From Bacteroidales bacterium M6 (GTDB lineage Bacteria; Bacteroidota; Bacteroidia; Bacteroidales; Muribaculaceae), in contig LUJQ01000040.1 in NCBI GenBank assembly GCA_001689485.1, positions 1 through 48,067 on the forward strand: DNA of 48,067 nt. Reading direction: 5' to 3'. The notes below the pieces were generated by a model that was given only the letters and a program-made list of their open reading frames with translations, was not told the DNA's origin and searched no databases. Positions 32,674-41,126 of the stretch are shown piece after piece (position 1 is the first letter of the stretch; every line of letters begins with the position of its first letter). The translations under genes were made by a program, and so were the position numbers.

Positions 32674-33306
32674 ATGTATAAGGCCGCATTATTTGATTTG
32701 GATGGTGTTTTGATTGACTCGGAAACCCTTTACACCCGATTTTGGGAAAAGGTCGGACGCGAACATCATCTCCCCTCTCCCACTTTCGCCTATGACATCA
32801 AGGGGACTACCCTGACTGACATCCTGACAACCCATTTCCCCGATCCCGAAGTAAGAAAGGATATTGACAGGATGCTGCATGAATTTGAGAATGAAATCGT
32901 TTACCCGGTATTCCCGGGTGCCCTTGAATTTGTCGACTCCTTAAGGAATCTCGGATTGAAAACCGTGATAGTCACCAGTAGCGACACTAAGAAAATGAAT
33001 TTCCTGTTCACCCAGCATCCCGAATTCAGCAAACATTTTGACGCCATCGTTACGGCATGCGATGTCACAAAATCGAAACCCGATCCCGAACCATATATTA
33101 TCGGAGCCGGGAAAGCCGGCGCATCTCCTTCGGATTGCATTGTGTTTGAAGATTCCTTCCAAGGGCTGGAATCCGGCCGACGTGCCGGTTGCAAAGTCGT
33201 GGGCCTGTCAACCACAAACACAGCAGAATCAATCGCGGGAAAAGCAGATATAGTCACCCCTTCACTCGAACTGCTGCAAGATAAAATACCGGCTCTTCTC
33301 GAATGA
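32674..33306 (+). CDS. HAD-superfamily sugar phosphatase or beta-phosphoglucomutase-like protein
   Basis: A 210-residue hydrolase of HAD subfamily IA. FDLDGVLIDSE holds the nucleophile Asp8 and the acid-base Asp10; VIVTSSDTKKMNF is motif II, KSKPDPEPY motif III with the catalytic Lys, and VFEDSFQGLESGRRAGCKVV motif IV. An alpha-helical cap lies between motifs I and II. Asp10 two residues after the nucleophile is found both in phosphatases and in beta-phosphoglucomutase, so the exact reaction is open. It stands alone with its own consensus promoter and is convergent with nadC. Confidence 0.88.
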   Translation: MYKAALFDLDGVLIDSETLYTRFWEKVGREHHLPSPTFAYDIKGTTLTDILTTHFPDPEVRKDIDRMLHEFENEIVYPVFPGALEFVDSLRNLGLKTVIVTSSDTKKMNFLFTQHPEFSKHFDAIVTACDVTKSKPDPEPYIIGAGKAGASPSDCIVFEDSFQGLESGRRAGCKVVGLSTTNTAESIAGKADIVTPSLELLQDKIPALLE

Positions 33307-33317
33307 GAAAAGCCGGT
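33288..33317 (+). terminator. Hairpin over the stop codon of the HAD gene
   Basis: ACCGGCTCTTCTC (33288-33300), loop GAAT, GAGAAAAGCCGGT (33305-33317), one mismatch. The stop codon lies in the hairpin. T content after it is modest. Confidence 0.45.
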
Positions 33318-33356
33318 TAATCATCTTTATCGGCGGATAAATCAAAACCTGCTATA

Positions 33357-34256
33357 TCAGCATGCTTTGAAACTCATATCCAACCCTTTTACGGAATGGG
33401 TAAGTGCCCCTACAGAAATAAAGTCAACCCCGCATTCGCCATATGCACGAAGGGTATCGAGTGTTATGCCACCCGATGACTCGATTTCAACATCCTTTCC
33501 TGAATGCTTGTGCGTGTCAGCGGCCAACTCTTCAGGACTTGCCGTGTATGCCCTGATTTGTTTTACTGCTTCCAAAGTGCGTTCCGGGGTGAAATTATCG
33601 AGCATTATGCGGTCGACACCGGCTTCAAGTGCAGCTTGTATTTCCTCTGTATTCCGCACCTCCTGCTCAATCTGCAAGTCTTTCCCGTTTGCCTTGCACC
33701 ATTCTTTGGCGGCTTTCACGGCTTGAGGGATGCCACCTGCAAAATCTACATGGTTGTCTTTGATTAAAATCATGTCAAAAAGACCGATACGGTGATTGCT
33801 GCCGCCTCCGATGCGCACACCCTCCTTTTCAAGGAGACGCATCCCGGGGGTGGTTTTACGGGTGTCAAGCACTTTGGTATGCAGCCCTGCAAGGCGCGAC
33901 TGATATTTGTTGGTCATCGTGGCCACGCCGCTCATACGTTGCATTATGTTGAGCATTATACGTTCGGTTTGGAGAAGCGAGCGCACACGGCCTTCAACCA
34001 CAAAAGCCACATCGCCAGGTTTGACATGTGTGCCGTCGTTGATAAACACTGTCATTTTCAATTCCGGGTCAAACTTGGCAAATACCTTCCTGGCTATTTC
34101 CACCCCGGCGATTATTCCCTCCTCCTTAACTATAAGCTGTTGACGTCCGGTTTCCTCAGCCGGTATTGTCGACAAAGTTGTGGCATCCCCGTCGCCCACA
34201 TCCTCTGCGAAAGCGAGGGTCAGCAGATCATCTATAAGTTGGTCACGCGTTTTCAT
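33357..34256 (-). CDS. nadC: Nicotinate-nucleotide pyrophosphorylase (quinolinate phosphoribosyltransferase)
   Basis: NadC converts quinolinate and PRPP to nicotinate mononucleotide with loss of CO2, in de novo NAD synthesis. The 299-residue protein has LNIMQRMSGVATMT, the family block LDTRKTTPGMRLLEKEGVRI, NHRIGLFDMILIKDNHVDF, and IESSGGITLDTLRAYGECGV at the end of the barrel with VDFISVGALTHS. All are canonical. nadA and nadB are not in the window. Confidence 0.96.
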   Translation of the reverse strand: MKTRDQLIDDLLTLAFAEDVGDGDATTLSTIPAEETGRQQLIVKEEGIIAGVEIARKVFAKFDPELKMTVFINDGTHVKPGDVAFVVEGRVRSLLQTERIMLNIMQRMSGVATMTNKYQSRLAGLHTKVLDTRKTTPGMRLLEKEGVRIGGGSNHRIGLFDMILIKDNHVDFAGGIPQAVKAAKEWCKANGKDLQIEQEVRNTEEIQAALEAGVDRIMLDNFTPERTLEAVKQIRAYTASPEELAADTHKHSGKDVEIESSGGITLDTLRAYGECGVDFISVGALTHSVKGLDMSFKAC

Positions 34257-34341
34257 ATTCTTATTTAGTATTATTTGTTATTTCCTTTGGCAAAGGTAGC
34301 CAACTTCATGCTACTACACAAAATTTAGCGCTTGCAAATAT

Positions 34342-34358
34342 CGGGGTCACCGACCCCG
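34342..34358. other. Short GC hairpin before the AddB-like gene
   Basis: CGGGGTC (34342-34348), ACC, GACCCCG (34352-34358): perfect 7-bp arms 35 nt before the start codon and 24 nt before the -7 element. It could be a protein-binding site; nothing more can be said. Confidence 0.35.
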
Positions 34359-34382
34359 GATGGATATTCCGACTAATTGGAG

Positions 34383-34390
34383 TATCTTTG
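34383..34390 (+). promoter_or_regulatory. -7 element (TATCTTTG) directly before the AddB-like start codon
   Basis: It is an exact TAnnTTTG match ending two bases before the ATG at 34393. If used, the transcript would begin at or just after the first ATG, giving a leaderless or nearly leaderless mRNA. No -33 TTTG is seen. Confidence 0.4.
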
Positions 34391-34392
34391 CA

Positions 34393-37300
34393 ATGATGAA
34401 ACCGTTTCTATTATCCATAGCCGAAGCCTACCTGACGCACGAGCCTGAGCGTCTGATTGATTTTTGTTTCGTATTTCCCAATAAGCGCAGTGCCACATAT
34501 TTTACCGACCATATTGCGACATTGTCACGTGGCATGGGATTGAAAATCGTACATCCGGCAACGACTACAATCGTCGACTTTGTGGAAAGTTTTTCGGATA
34601 AATCGCATGGCGACCGTTTGGAACTGATTTTCATCCTATATGGTGTTTACAGGGATGTTGTCAGACGTCATCACGGGGAAAATGAGGCTGCTTCAATCGA
34701 TTTCAACCGGTTCGTTTATTGGGCGGATATATTGCTCAATGATTTCGACGACGTTGACAACTCGCTTGTCAATCCCGACGAGTTATTTAAAAATGTAGGC
34801 GACCTGAAGGAAATCTCAGCTAATTTCCTTACGCCGGAACAAGTCGATGTAATCCGGCGGTTTTGGAATGAGGACAAAGTGCCACAAGAGGTTCGGGACT
34901 TTTGGAACCATATAGCCTATCCGTCCGACGCGAATAACCGGCAGGCTTTGGCCTCGACAGGATTTTTACGTTTATGGCAGGTAATGGGTGAAATTTATCA
35001 TGGCTTTCATCAGGCACTCGGCAATTCAGGATTACATGCCTCAGGCATGGCCTATCGCGAAGCCGTCGACATACTCGGCAGGACTACTGCCGACGAACTG
35101 CCATTCAGACGTTACATATTTGTAGGTTTCAACAATCTTTCAGCGGCTGAAAAAGCTATTTTCACACGGTTGCACAACATGGTAGATGATGAATGGGGAC
35201 TGTCTTTGGCTGATTTTTACTGGGACATCGCATCTCCGGCTTTTAATGACGAGTATCTTGCCGGAGGACGGATTGTGAAAAATTATGCCGCGACATTCCC
35301 GTCTCGATACGATTGTGTGCAACCCTTGGATTCTTTCCCCCGAATAAATATAGGCGGGGTGCCGTCACGTATAGGCCAAAGCAAGGTGGTCGGGCAGATA
35401 TTGTCATCGCTGTTTCCCGAAGGCAAAGATATCGATATGGGGGAGCTGCGCAACACCGCAGTAGTCCTTCCCGAGGAGAATATGCTTATACCGCTCCTCA
35501 ATTCCTTGCCTGCCAATATCTCACCCCTGAACATAACCATGGGGTATCAACTGAGGAATACTGCGGTGGCCGGGCTTATCCGCGACATCGTAAGCATGCA
35601 GATGCGTGCGTATCAGACCAAAGTGGCTAACACATTTTTTCATGAAGATGTGGTCAATGTGTTGTCGCATCCGTTAGTCCGCTCCTATAAACCGTTAGCA
35701 TGCACGGCAATATTACTGGAAATTCAAAACAAACGGTTGTTTAACGTGCCGGAATCATTGTTTTCTGATGCACGCTTTTCGGGCATGGAGCCGGTGTTCA
35801 GAGCCATATCTGACAAGAATAACCCCGTTGATGTATTTGAATATCTTTCCAAACTGTTAAGATGGCTTTCTGCGGCAATCGGTTTTTCGTCTGCTAATGC
35901 CGACAGCAATGATACCGAATCCGGGTCAGATGTCGGGACAGCCGCTGTAAAAGGGGATTCTGGGAAGGAACGGAGTGCCATGATTCAGGAAGCGTTCCTG
36001 CGCAGATATGCAAATGCCGTTGAACGGTTAAAGACATTAAGTGGCAGATATATACAAGAAGGCCGGATATTTCTTGAGAATGCCACGGTTTTTAACCTGG
36101 TGGAAAGGATGATGCAGGGCGAAATGTTGAATTTCGAAGGCGTTCCACTGAAAGGATTGCAGATAATGGGGGTATTGGAGGCACGTTCGCTCGATTTCGA
36201 CACCCTGCTTATTCCATCCATGAACGAACGGGTGTTCCCCAGGGCTAGGTTCACAGCATCCTTCATCCCGGTTGTATTAAGGAATGCCTACCGGCTCCCT
36301 ACTCCTGACGATGACGAAAATGTGTATTCCTACTTCTTCTACCGCATGATTTCACGCGCGAAGAATGTGTACCTGCTTTACGACGCCCGCTCAACCGGAT
36401 TGAAAAGCAGGCAGATGTCACGTTACGTCCATCAGCTTGCACACATTTTCAAACCCGACGGCTTGACCCGCAGGATTCTCCCATATAAGCTTTCATCACC
36501 TGAAAAACCTGAAATCCTTATCGAAAAGACACCGGAGATAATGGCTGTTATAGAACGTTACAGGTCTGAATCAAACCCTCTATATCTGTCGGCAAGTGCA
36601 ATCAAGCAATATGTAGGGTGTCCGATGTCGTTCTATTTCGAAAAAATAGCCCATTACCGCAGGGAGGATGATATGAACGAATGGATGGACGAAAGTGTGT
36701 TTGGCACAATTGTTCACGAAGTTTTTGAAAAACTGTTTGGCAACCTTTTGGAAGGCCGTCCCGACGGGGTGGTCATAACCAGGTCAAGCCTTGTGAAAAT
36801 GCGTGATGACATAACGGCAATTGACCGTGAAATATGCATGTCAATCAACCGGCATTATAAGAAGCTTGGGGAAAACTGCCTTGAGCCATTAACAGGCGAC
36901 ACCAAGCTAATAGGGCTGATAATTAAGGAGCAAGTGCGCGAAGTGCTACGCAAAGAGCAGGCGCAGGCCCCGTTTACCTATCTGCACGGGGAATGGAAAG
37001 CCCGTGACAGGCTTGTGCTTCAAGGTTCAGGAAACAGATCACTGACAATTAATTTCAATTGTATAATCGACAGGGTTGACTTTTTCACCGGCGACGGGTC
37101 ATTTCCTCGCATAAGGATTATTGATTATAAGACCGGAAGCGACGAAACATCTATCGTAAGCCTGGATCAGACTTTCCATGATTTTAAGAAAAAAGCGTTT
37201 TTGCAGGTGATGTTATATGCACAGGCTTATGCCAGGTTCCGCAATTGCGACCAACCGATTCAGCCAATGATTTATGCGTTAAAACGCTTGATGATTAGTC

Positions 37301-37557
37301 CGATTGAGCCGATTAAAGGCCCGGCTCCCCGGACCGGGACAACAATAGAACATGAAGATATGAAAAGCCCGGCCTCTGCACGCGACAAATGGAAAATCCT
37401 CGACTATAAGGATTATGTCGCAGAGTTCAACGACATGCTCATCCCATACCTTGAAGAATTGTTTAACCCGGAAATACCATTTAAATGTGCTGAAAATGAT
37501 GATGCATGCAAGTATTGCGCTTTCACTGCGATATGCGGGCGAGAGCGTAAAGTCTGA
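34393..37557 (+). CDS. AddB-like PD-(D/E)XK nuclease with Fe-S cluster motif
   Basis: A 1054-residue protein related to AddB, the partner of AddA in the helicase-nuclease that processes double-strand DNA ends for recombination. The start has CFVFPNKRSATYFTDHI, the worn-out helicase motif I typical of AddB; no Walker A loop with GKT is visible. The C-terminal RecB-family nuclease domain has GTIVHEVFEKLF and IIDYKTG with Asp911 and Lys913. Cys743 together with Cys1039, Cys1042 and Cys1048 (CKYCAFTAIC) form the spacing of the AddB iron-sulphur pin. The track of similarity begins at MMKPFLLSIAEAYL, so 34393 is taken as start rather than 34360. An AddA gene is not adjacent; hemW follows 105 nt downstream. 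Confidence 0.85.
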   Translation: MMKPFLLSIAEAYLTHEPERLIDFCFVFPNKRSATYFTDHIATLSRGMGLKIVHPATTTIVDFVESFSDKSHGDRLELIFILYGVYRDVVRRHHGENEAASIDFNRFVYWADILLNDFDDVDNSLVNPDELFKNVGDLKEISANFLTPEQVDVIRRFWNEDKVPQEVRDFWNHIAYPSDANNRQALASTGFLRLWQVMGEIYHGFHQALGNSGLHASGMAYREAVDILGRTTADELPFRRYIFVGFNNLSAAEKAIFTRLHNMVDDEWGLSLADFYWDIASPAFNDEYLAGGRIVKNYAATFPSRYDCVQPLDSFPRINIGGVPSRIGQSKVVGQILSSLFPEGKDIDMGELRNTAVVLPEENMLIPLLNSLPANISPLNITMGYQLRNTAVAGLIRDIVSMQMRAYQTKVANTFFHEDVVNVLSHPLVRSYKPLACTAILLEIQNKRLFNVPESLFSDARFSGMEPVFRAISDKNNPVDVFEYLSKLLRWLSAAIGFSSANADSNDTESGSDVGTAAVKGDSGKERSAMIQEAFLRRYANAVERLKTLSGRYIQEGRIFLENATVFNLVERMMQGEMLNFEGVPLKGLQIMGVLEARSLDFDTLLIPSMNERVFPRARFTASFIPVVLRNAYRLPTPDDDENVYSYFFYRMISRAKNVYLLYDARSTGLKSRQMSRYVHQLAHIFKPDGLTRRILPYKLSSPEKPEILIEKTPEIMAVIERYRSESNPLYLSASAIKQYVGCPMSFYFEKIAHYRREDDMNEWMDESVFGTIVHEVFEKLFGNLLEGRPDGVVITRSSLVKMRDDITAIDREICMSINRHYKKLGENCLEPLTGDTKLIGLIIKEQVREVLRKEQAQAPFTYLHGEWKARDRLVLQGSGNRSLTINFNCIIDRVDFFTGDGSFPRIRIIDYKTGSDETSIVSLDQTFHDFKKKAFLQVMLYAQAYARFRNCDQPIQPMIYALKRLMISPIEPIKGPAPRTGTTIEHEDMKSPASARDKWKILDYKDYVAEFNDMLIPYLEELFNPEIPFKCAENDDACKYCAFTAICGRERKV

Positions 37558-37662
37558 ATCTTGAATCCGCATGCTCCAACCCAAGAATCTCATTCAAATA
37601 TCAAGCTAATTCGAATTATTTCATATAATTTACTACCTAATATTTCTTTTATATAAAATACA

Positions 37663-38784
37663 GTGGCCGGAATTTATATACATATCCCCTTTTGCCGTAG
37701 CAAATGCGCATATTGCGATTTTTTCTCAACTCCTGATGCAAAATGGATGCATCGCTATGTCGATGCCTTGATTAATGAAGCCGCACTACGCCTTAATGAG
37801 ATTGGAGAGCAATATACTACTCTCTATTTAGGCGGCGGCACACCTTCGCTTCTGTCAGACGATTTGCTAAGGTTTCTGTTCGACGGGCTGTCCCGTTTTA
37901 TCGACATAAGTAAAATGGAAGAAGTTACATTAGAGGCAAATCCCGAAGATATCACCCCCCACAAAACAGATTTTTTCCAGTCACTGGGCATAAACCGTAT
38001 CAGCATAGGAATCCAGTCGTTTAACGACACCGAACTTCAATCGGTATCACGTAAACATGCTGCTACCGATTCATTCAAGGCATTGGATGCATTGAACGAA
38101 TCCGGAATCAATTACAGTGCGGATTTGATTTACGGCCTGCCCGGACAAAACAAAACCGCTTGGGAAAGAAATCTTGACTGCCTGCTGTCATATGCACCAC
38201 CACACTTTTCAGCCTATCTGTTGTCATATGAACCTGGCACAAAACTTTATGCACAGTTGATGAGAGGTGTGGTTGCTGAAGCTTCCGACATTTTGGCACA
38301 CAGCATGTATTCACTATTATGCGATAAAGCATCCGCCGCAGGTTATAACCATTACGAAGTCTCAAACTTCGCACTCCCGGGTAAAACATCAATACATAAT
38401 TCGGCATATTGGCACTATGCCCCTTATCTCGGCCTGGGTGCGGCTGCACATAGCTTTGACGGGAAGGTACGCAGGTTCAACCCTGGGAACATAAGAATCT
38501 ATATCGACAAAATTGAAAATGGCATGACTGCTTATTCGGTTGACGATGAAAATCCAATCAATCGTTTCAACGACTACGTGATAACCTCTTTGAGAACGAA
38601 TGACGGGTTTGACATAGCATTCGCCCGACAGCATTTCACTGATTCGATAATCGGGCGGTTCATCAATAATGTATCCAAATTACCGGATGGGGCTATTAAC
38701 CAAAACAATTCGGGCAATTATGTTATTCCTGAACGGCAATGGCTCACTTCCGATGCCGTTTTGCGGGAATTAATTCTTGACTGA
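37663..38784 (+). CDS. hemW: HemW-like radical SAM protein (heme chaperone family)
   Basis: A 373-residue radical SAM protein of the HemN/HemW family. The opening IYIHIPFCRSKCAYCDF holds the CxxxCxxC cluster motif (Cys11, Cys15, Cys18); GGGTPSLL, TLEANPED, GINRISIGIQSFND and LIYGLPGQ follow in the usual order. HemW proteins bind heme and are often wrongly annotated as oxygen-independent coproporphyrinogen oxidase; the N-terminal extension and extra Cys of true HemN are missing here, which favours HemW. The start is a GTG: the frame has a TAA nine bases before it and no ATG between. rlmH converges on it with only 8 bp between the stops. Confidence 0.92.
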   Translation: MAGIYIHIPFCRSKCAYCDFFSTPDAKWMHRYVDALINEAALRLNEIGEQYTTLYLGGGTPSLLSDDLLRFLFDGLSRFIDISKMEEVTLEANPEDITPHKTDFFQSLGINRISIGIQSFNDTELQSVSRKHAATDSFKALDALNESGINYSADLIYGLPGQNKTAWERNLDCLLSYAPPHFSAYLLSYEPGTKLYAQLMRGVVAEASDILAHSMYSLLCDKASAAGYNHYEVSNFALPGKTSIHNSAYWHYAPYLGLGAAAHSFDGKVRRFNPGNIRIYIDKIENGMTAYSVDDENPINRFNDYVITSLRTNDGFDIAFARQHFTDSIIGRFINNVSKLPDGAINQNNSGNYVIPERQWLTSDAVLRELILD

Positions 38785-38792
38785 CATCATAA

Positions 38793-39266
38793 TCAATCAT
38801 GATGATAAGGCAGGTTGCGTGAAATGGTAAGCGCCCTGTAGATTTGTTCAGTGAAAAACAAACGGATTAATTCATGAGGAAATGTCATTTTGGAAAGCGA
38901 CAATAACATGTCAGCACGGGCATACACCGCTTCGGAAAAACCGTAAGGCCCACCTACAACAAATATCATGTTCTTTTGGAGAGTCTGGGCTTTATGTTCA
39001 ATGAATTCAGAAAAACCGCGTGATGTAAATTCCCTGCCTCGTTCATCGAGAAGTACCACATAATCAGAAGAGGCTACCTGCGATAGGATCTGGACTCCTT
39101 CGGCTTCTTTTTGAGCCTGTATGGTTATTTTTTTTGTTGTGCGTATATCTGGGATTATCTTTAAGTCAAATGGCAGGAACCGCCTTACACGGCTTGCATA
39201 TTCCTCAACACCTTCCTTCACATAACCTGTGGTCGTTTTCCCGACTACGCACAGCACTATTTTCAT
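38793..39266 (-). CDS. rlmH: 23S rRNA (pseudouridine(1915)-N(3))-methyltransferase
   Basis: RlmH methylates N3 of pseudouridine 1915 in helix 69 of 23S rRNA. The 157-residue SPOUT-class enzyme has VLLDERGREFTSRGFSEFI, FVVGGPYGFSEAV (the SAM knot) and the diagnostic end LSLSKMTFPHELIRLFFTEQ and YRALTISRNLPYHHD. The length is typical. Its start is 4 nt after the stop of the GT2 gene, so it is the last gene of the lipid A operon. Confidence 0.96.
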   Translation of the reverse strand: MKIVLCVVGKTTTGYVKEGVEEYASRVRRFLPFDLKIIPDIRTTKKITIQAQKEAEGVQILSQVASSDYVVLLDERGREFTSRGFSEFIEHKAQTLQKNMIFVVGGPYGFSEAVYARADMLLSLSKMTFPHELIRLFFTEQIYRALTISRNLPYHHD

Positions 39267-39270
39267 TCTA

Positions 39271-40218
39271 CTATTTATTTAAACGTGATAATATTGAGAA
39301 TACGGTTTTGCCAAAATAGGATAATAACGCCCCGACTTTGTTTTTGAGGCGCACATTATTATTCATAAGAGCCAATATGCGATATTTCTTTATCACATCC
39401 CAGCAGTCGGCGGAAATCTGTTTGTATTTATCTCTGTCAGGCTGGCAGCTGATTAAAGCGAATATGTTGAAATTGGCACTTAGACGCCTGTCTTGTGCGG
39501 CGGCCAACAACTGCGGGTCATTATTAAAATATAGTTCTATTCTCCGGGTTATCTCAAGCACATCCGCTCGCTTCGGCGAAAAAACATGCATGATGCTACC
39601 CGGTGTTGCCCGGTAAAAATAAACGACACTTTCAGTCACACCGATTACACCGGCTCTCATAAAAACCCTGTAAAAGAAATCTATATCTTCAAAATAAAGT
39701 CCTGGAGTAAACCTTTCTTGCCCGATAATGCACCGACGGTAAATCTTACCCGATACCGAATTGTTGAATGCGCTATGCTTGGTTTGGTATAATATGGTTT
39801 CAACAGCATCCCGTGGAGATATAGTGTAAACAGGGTTATTGGATGCGGCTGTCACGTGCCTGGCATAGGAGAATCCGCCTATGGCTATGTCACTGCCTGT
39901 GGATTCCAACGCCTCCACAAGATTGCTTATGGCACCAGGAAGCAGGCAGTCATCGGAATCGACAAACATTATCAAATCCCCACAAGATTGCTCAAGCCCT
40001 ACGTTGCGGGCAACCGACATACCTCCGTTTTCCTGATTAATCAAAGTCACACGAGAATCCGACATCATGAATTCCTCGGCAATCCGACGGGTATTATCGG
40101 TAGAACCGTCATTGACAATTACAACCTCGATGTCATGAAAAGATTGTGCAAGAACACTTTCGAGACATTCCCGAAAATATTCCTGCACATTATATGCCGG
40201 TATGATTATAGAAACCAT
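39271..40218 (-). CDS. Family 2 glycosyltransferase
   Basis: A 315-residue GT-A fold transferase. VSIIIPAYNVQEYFRECLES, VVIVNDGSTDNT and MFVDSDD (the metal-binding DxD) are the canonical GT2 motifs in the first 100 residues; the rest is helical and less conserved, with no membrane helix. Such enzymes add sugars to LPS core, O-antigen or capsule intermediates. Its place 72 nt after lpxA and 4 nt before rlmH suggests a role in the cell envelope, but donor and acceptor cannot be told. Confidence 0.9.
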   Translation of the reverse strand: MVSIIIPAYNVQEYFRECLESVLAQSFHDIEVVIVNDGSTDNTRRIAEEFMMSDSRVTLINQENGGMSVARNVGLEQSCGDLIMFVDSDDCLLPGAISNLVEALESTGSDIAIGGFSYARHVTAASNNPVYTISPRDAVETILYQTKHSAFNNSVSGKIYRRCIIGQERFTPGLYFEDIDFFYRVFMRAGVIGVTESVVYFYRATPGSIMHVFSPKRADVLEITRRIELYFNNDPQLLAAAQDRRLSANFNIFALISCQPDRDKYKQISADCWDVIKKYRILALMNNNVRLKNKVGALLSYFGKTVFSILSRLNK

Positions 40219-40290
40219 TAACCTGATAGTTCGTCAGTCAAAAGTACTCCTTGGCTGAGTCGTTTTTTGTGTGAGAGATACCCCACATCA

Positions 40291-41067
40291 TTAGACATAT
40301 CCGCGGACAATACCCCGCTTGGAATTACGGATAAATTCGATTATTTCATCACGTTCCTTCGTGGCCGCAATCTCAGCTTCGATTCGGTCGACTGCATCCG
40401 ACACATTCAGACGGGACAGGTACAGATAACGGTAAATCTCCTGGATTTCCCGAATCTGGTCGTTTGTAAAATTCCGGCGTCGCAGACCGATTGAATTTAC
40501 CCCGGTATATGCAATAGGGTCACGTCCGGCTTTAACATAAGGAGGGATATCCTTATTTATACGTGCCCCACCCTGGATCATGACGTGCGCACCCAGGTGG
40601 CAGAACTGGTGGATAAGCGACCCTCCGCCGATAACGGCAAAATCATCGACCTGCACCTCTCCGGCAATCTGGGTAGCGTTGGAGATAATCACATTGTTTC
40701 CTATAATACAGTCATGCGCCACATGTGAATACGCCATTATAAGGCAATTGGCACCTACCTGTGTCATACCTTTCGAAGCTGTGCCACGGTTTACGGTTAC
40801 GCATTCACGAATCGTGGTGTGGTCACCTATAATGGCAACGGTATCCTCACCTTTGAATTTCAAATCTTGAGGAATGCCTGAAATAACGGCACCGGGAAAT
40901 ATATTGCAATATTTACCGATTCTTGCCCCCTCCATAATTGTGACATTGCTGCCGATATGGGTTCCTTCACCGATTTCAACATTTTGGTCGATGGTTACGA
41001 ACGGTTCGATAACCACGCTGGGATGTATCTTTGCGGCAGGATGGATATATGCAAAAGGTTGTTTCAT
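40291..41067 (-). CDS. lpxA: Acyl-ACP-UDP-N-acetylglucosamine O-acyltransferase
   Basis: LpxA puts the first 3-hydroxyacyl chain on UDP-GlcNAc, the first step of lipid A synthesis. The 258-residue trimeric left-handed beta-helix protein starts IHPAAKIHPSVVIEPFVTID; hexapeptide repeats run to about residue 185. YSHVAHDCIIGNNVIISNAT contains the catalytic His of the AHDC segment, and QFCHLGAHVMIQGG and DIPPYVKAGRDPIAYTGVN complete the signature. It follows lpxC-fabZ after 59 nt. Confidence 0.96.
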   Translation of the reverse strand: MKQPFAYIHPAAKIHPSVVIEPFVTIDQNVEIGEGTHIGSNVTIMEGARIGKYCNIFPGAVISGIPQDLKFKGEDTVAIIGDHTTIRECVTVNRGTASKGMTQVGANCLIMAYSHVAHDCIIGNNVIISNATQIAGEVQVDDFAVIGGGSLIHQFCHLGAHVMIQGGARINKDIPPYVKAGRDPIAYTGVNSIGLRRRNFTNDQIREIQEIYRYLYLSRLNVSDAVDRIEAEIAATKERDEIIEFIRNSKRGIVRGYV

Positions 41068-41126
41068 CCGATTTAATTTGTTTTAACTCTGTAAAAGATA
41101 ACGCGTAATCCTTTGCAGGCCACAGC

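Noticed and set aside
38785..38804. CATCAT/ATGATG hairpin between hemW and rlmH
   Set aside because: A six-base AT-rich stem overlapping rlmH codons is too weak to call a terminator.
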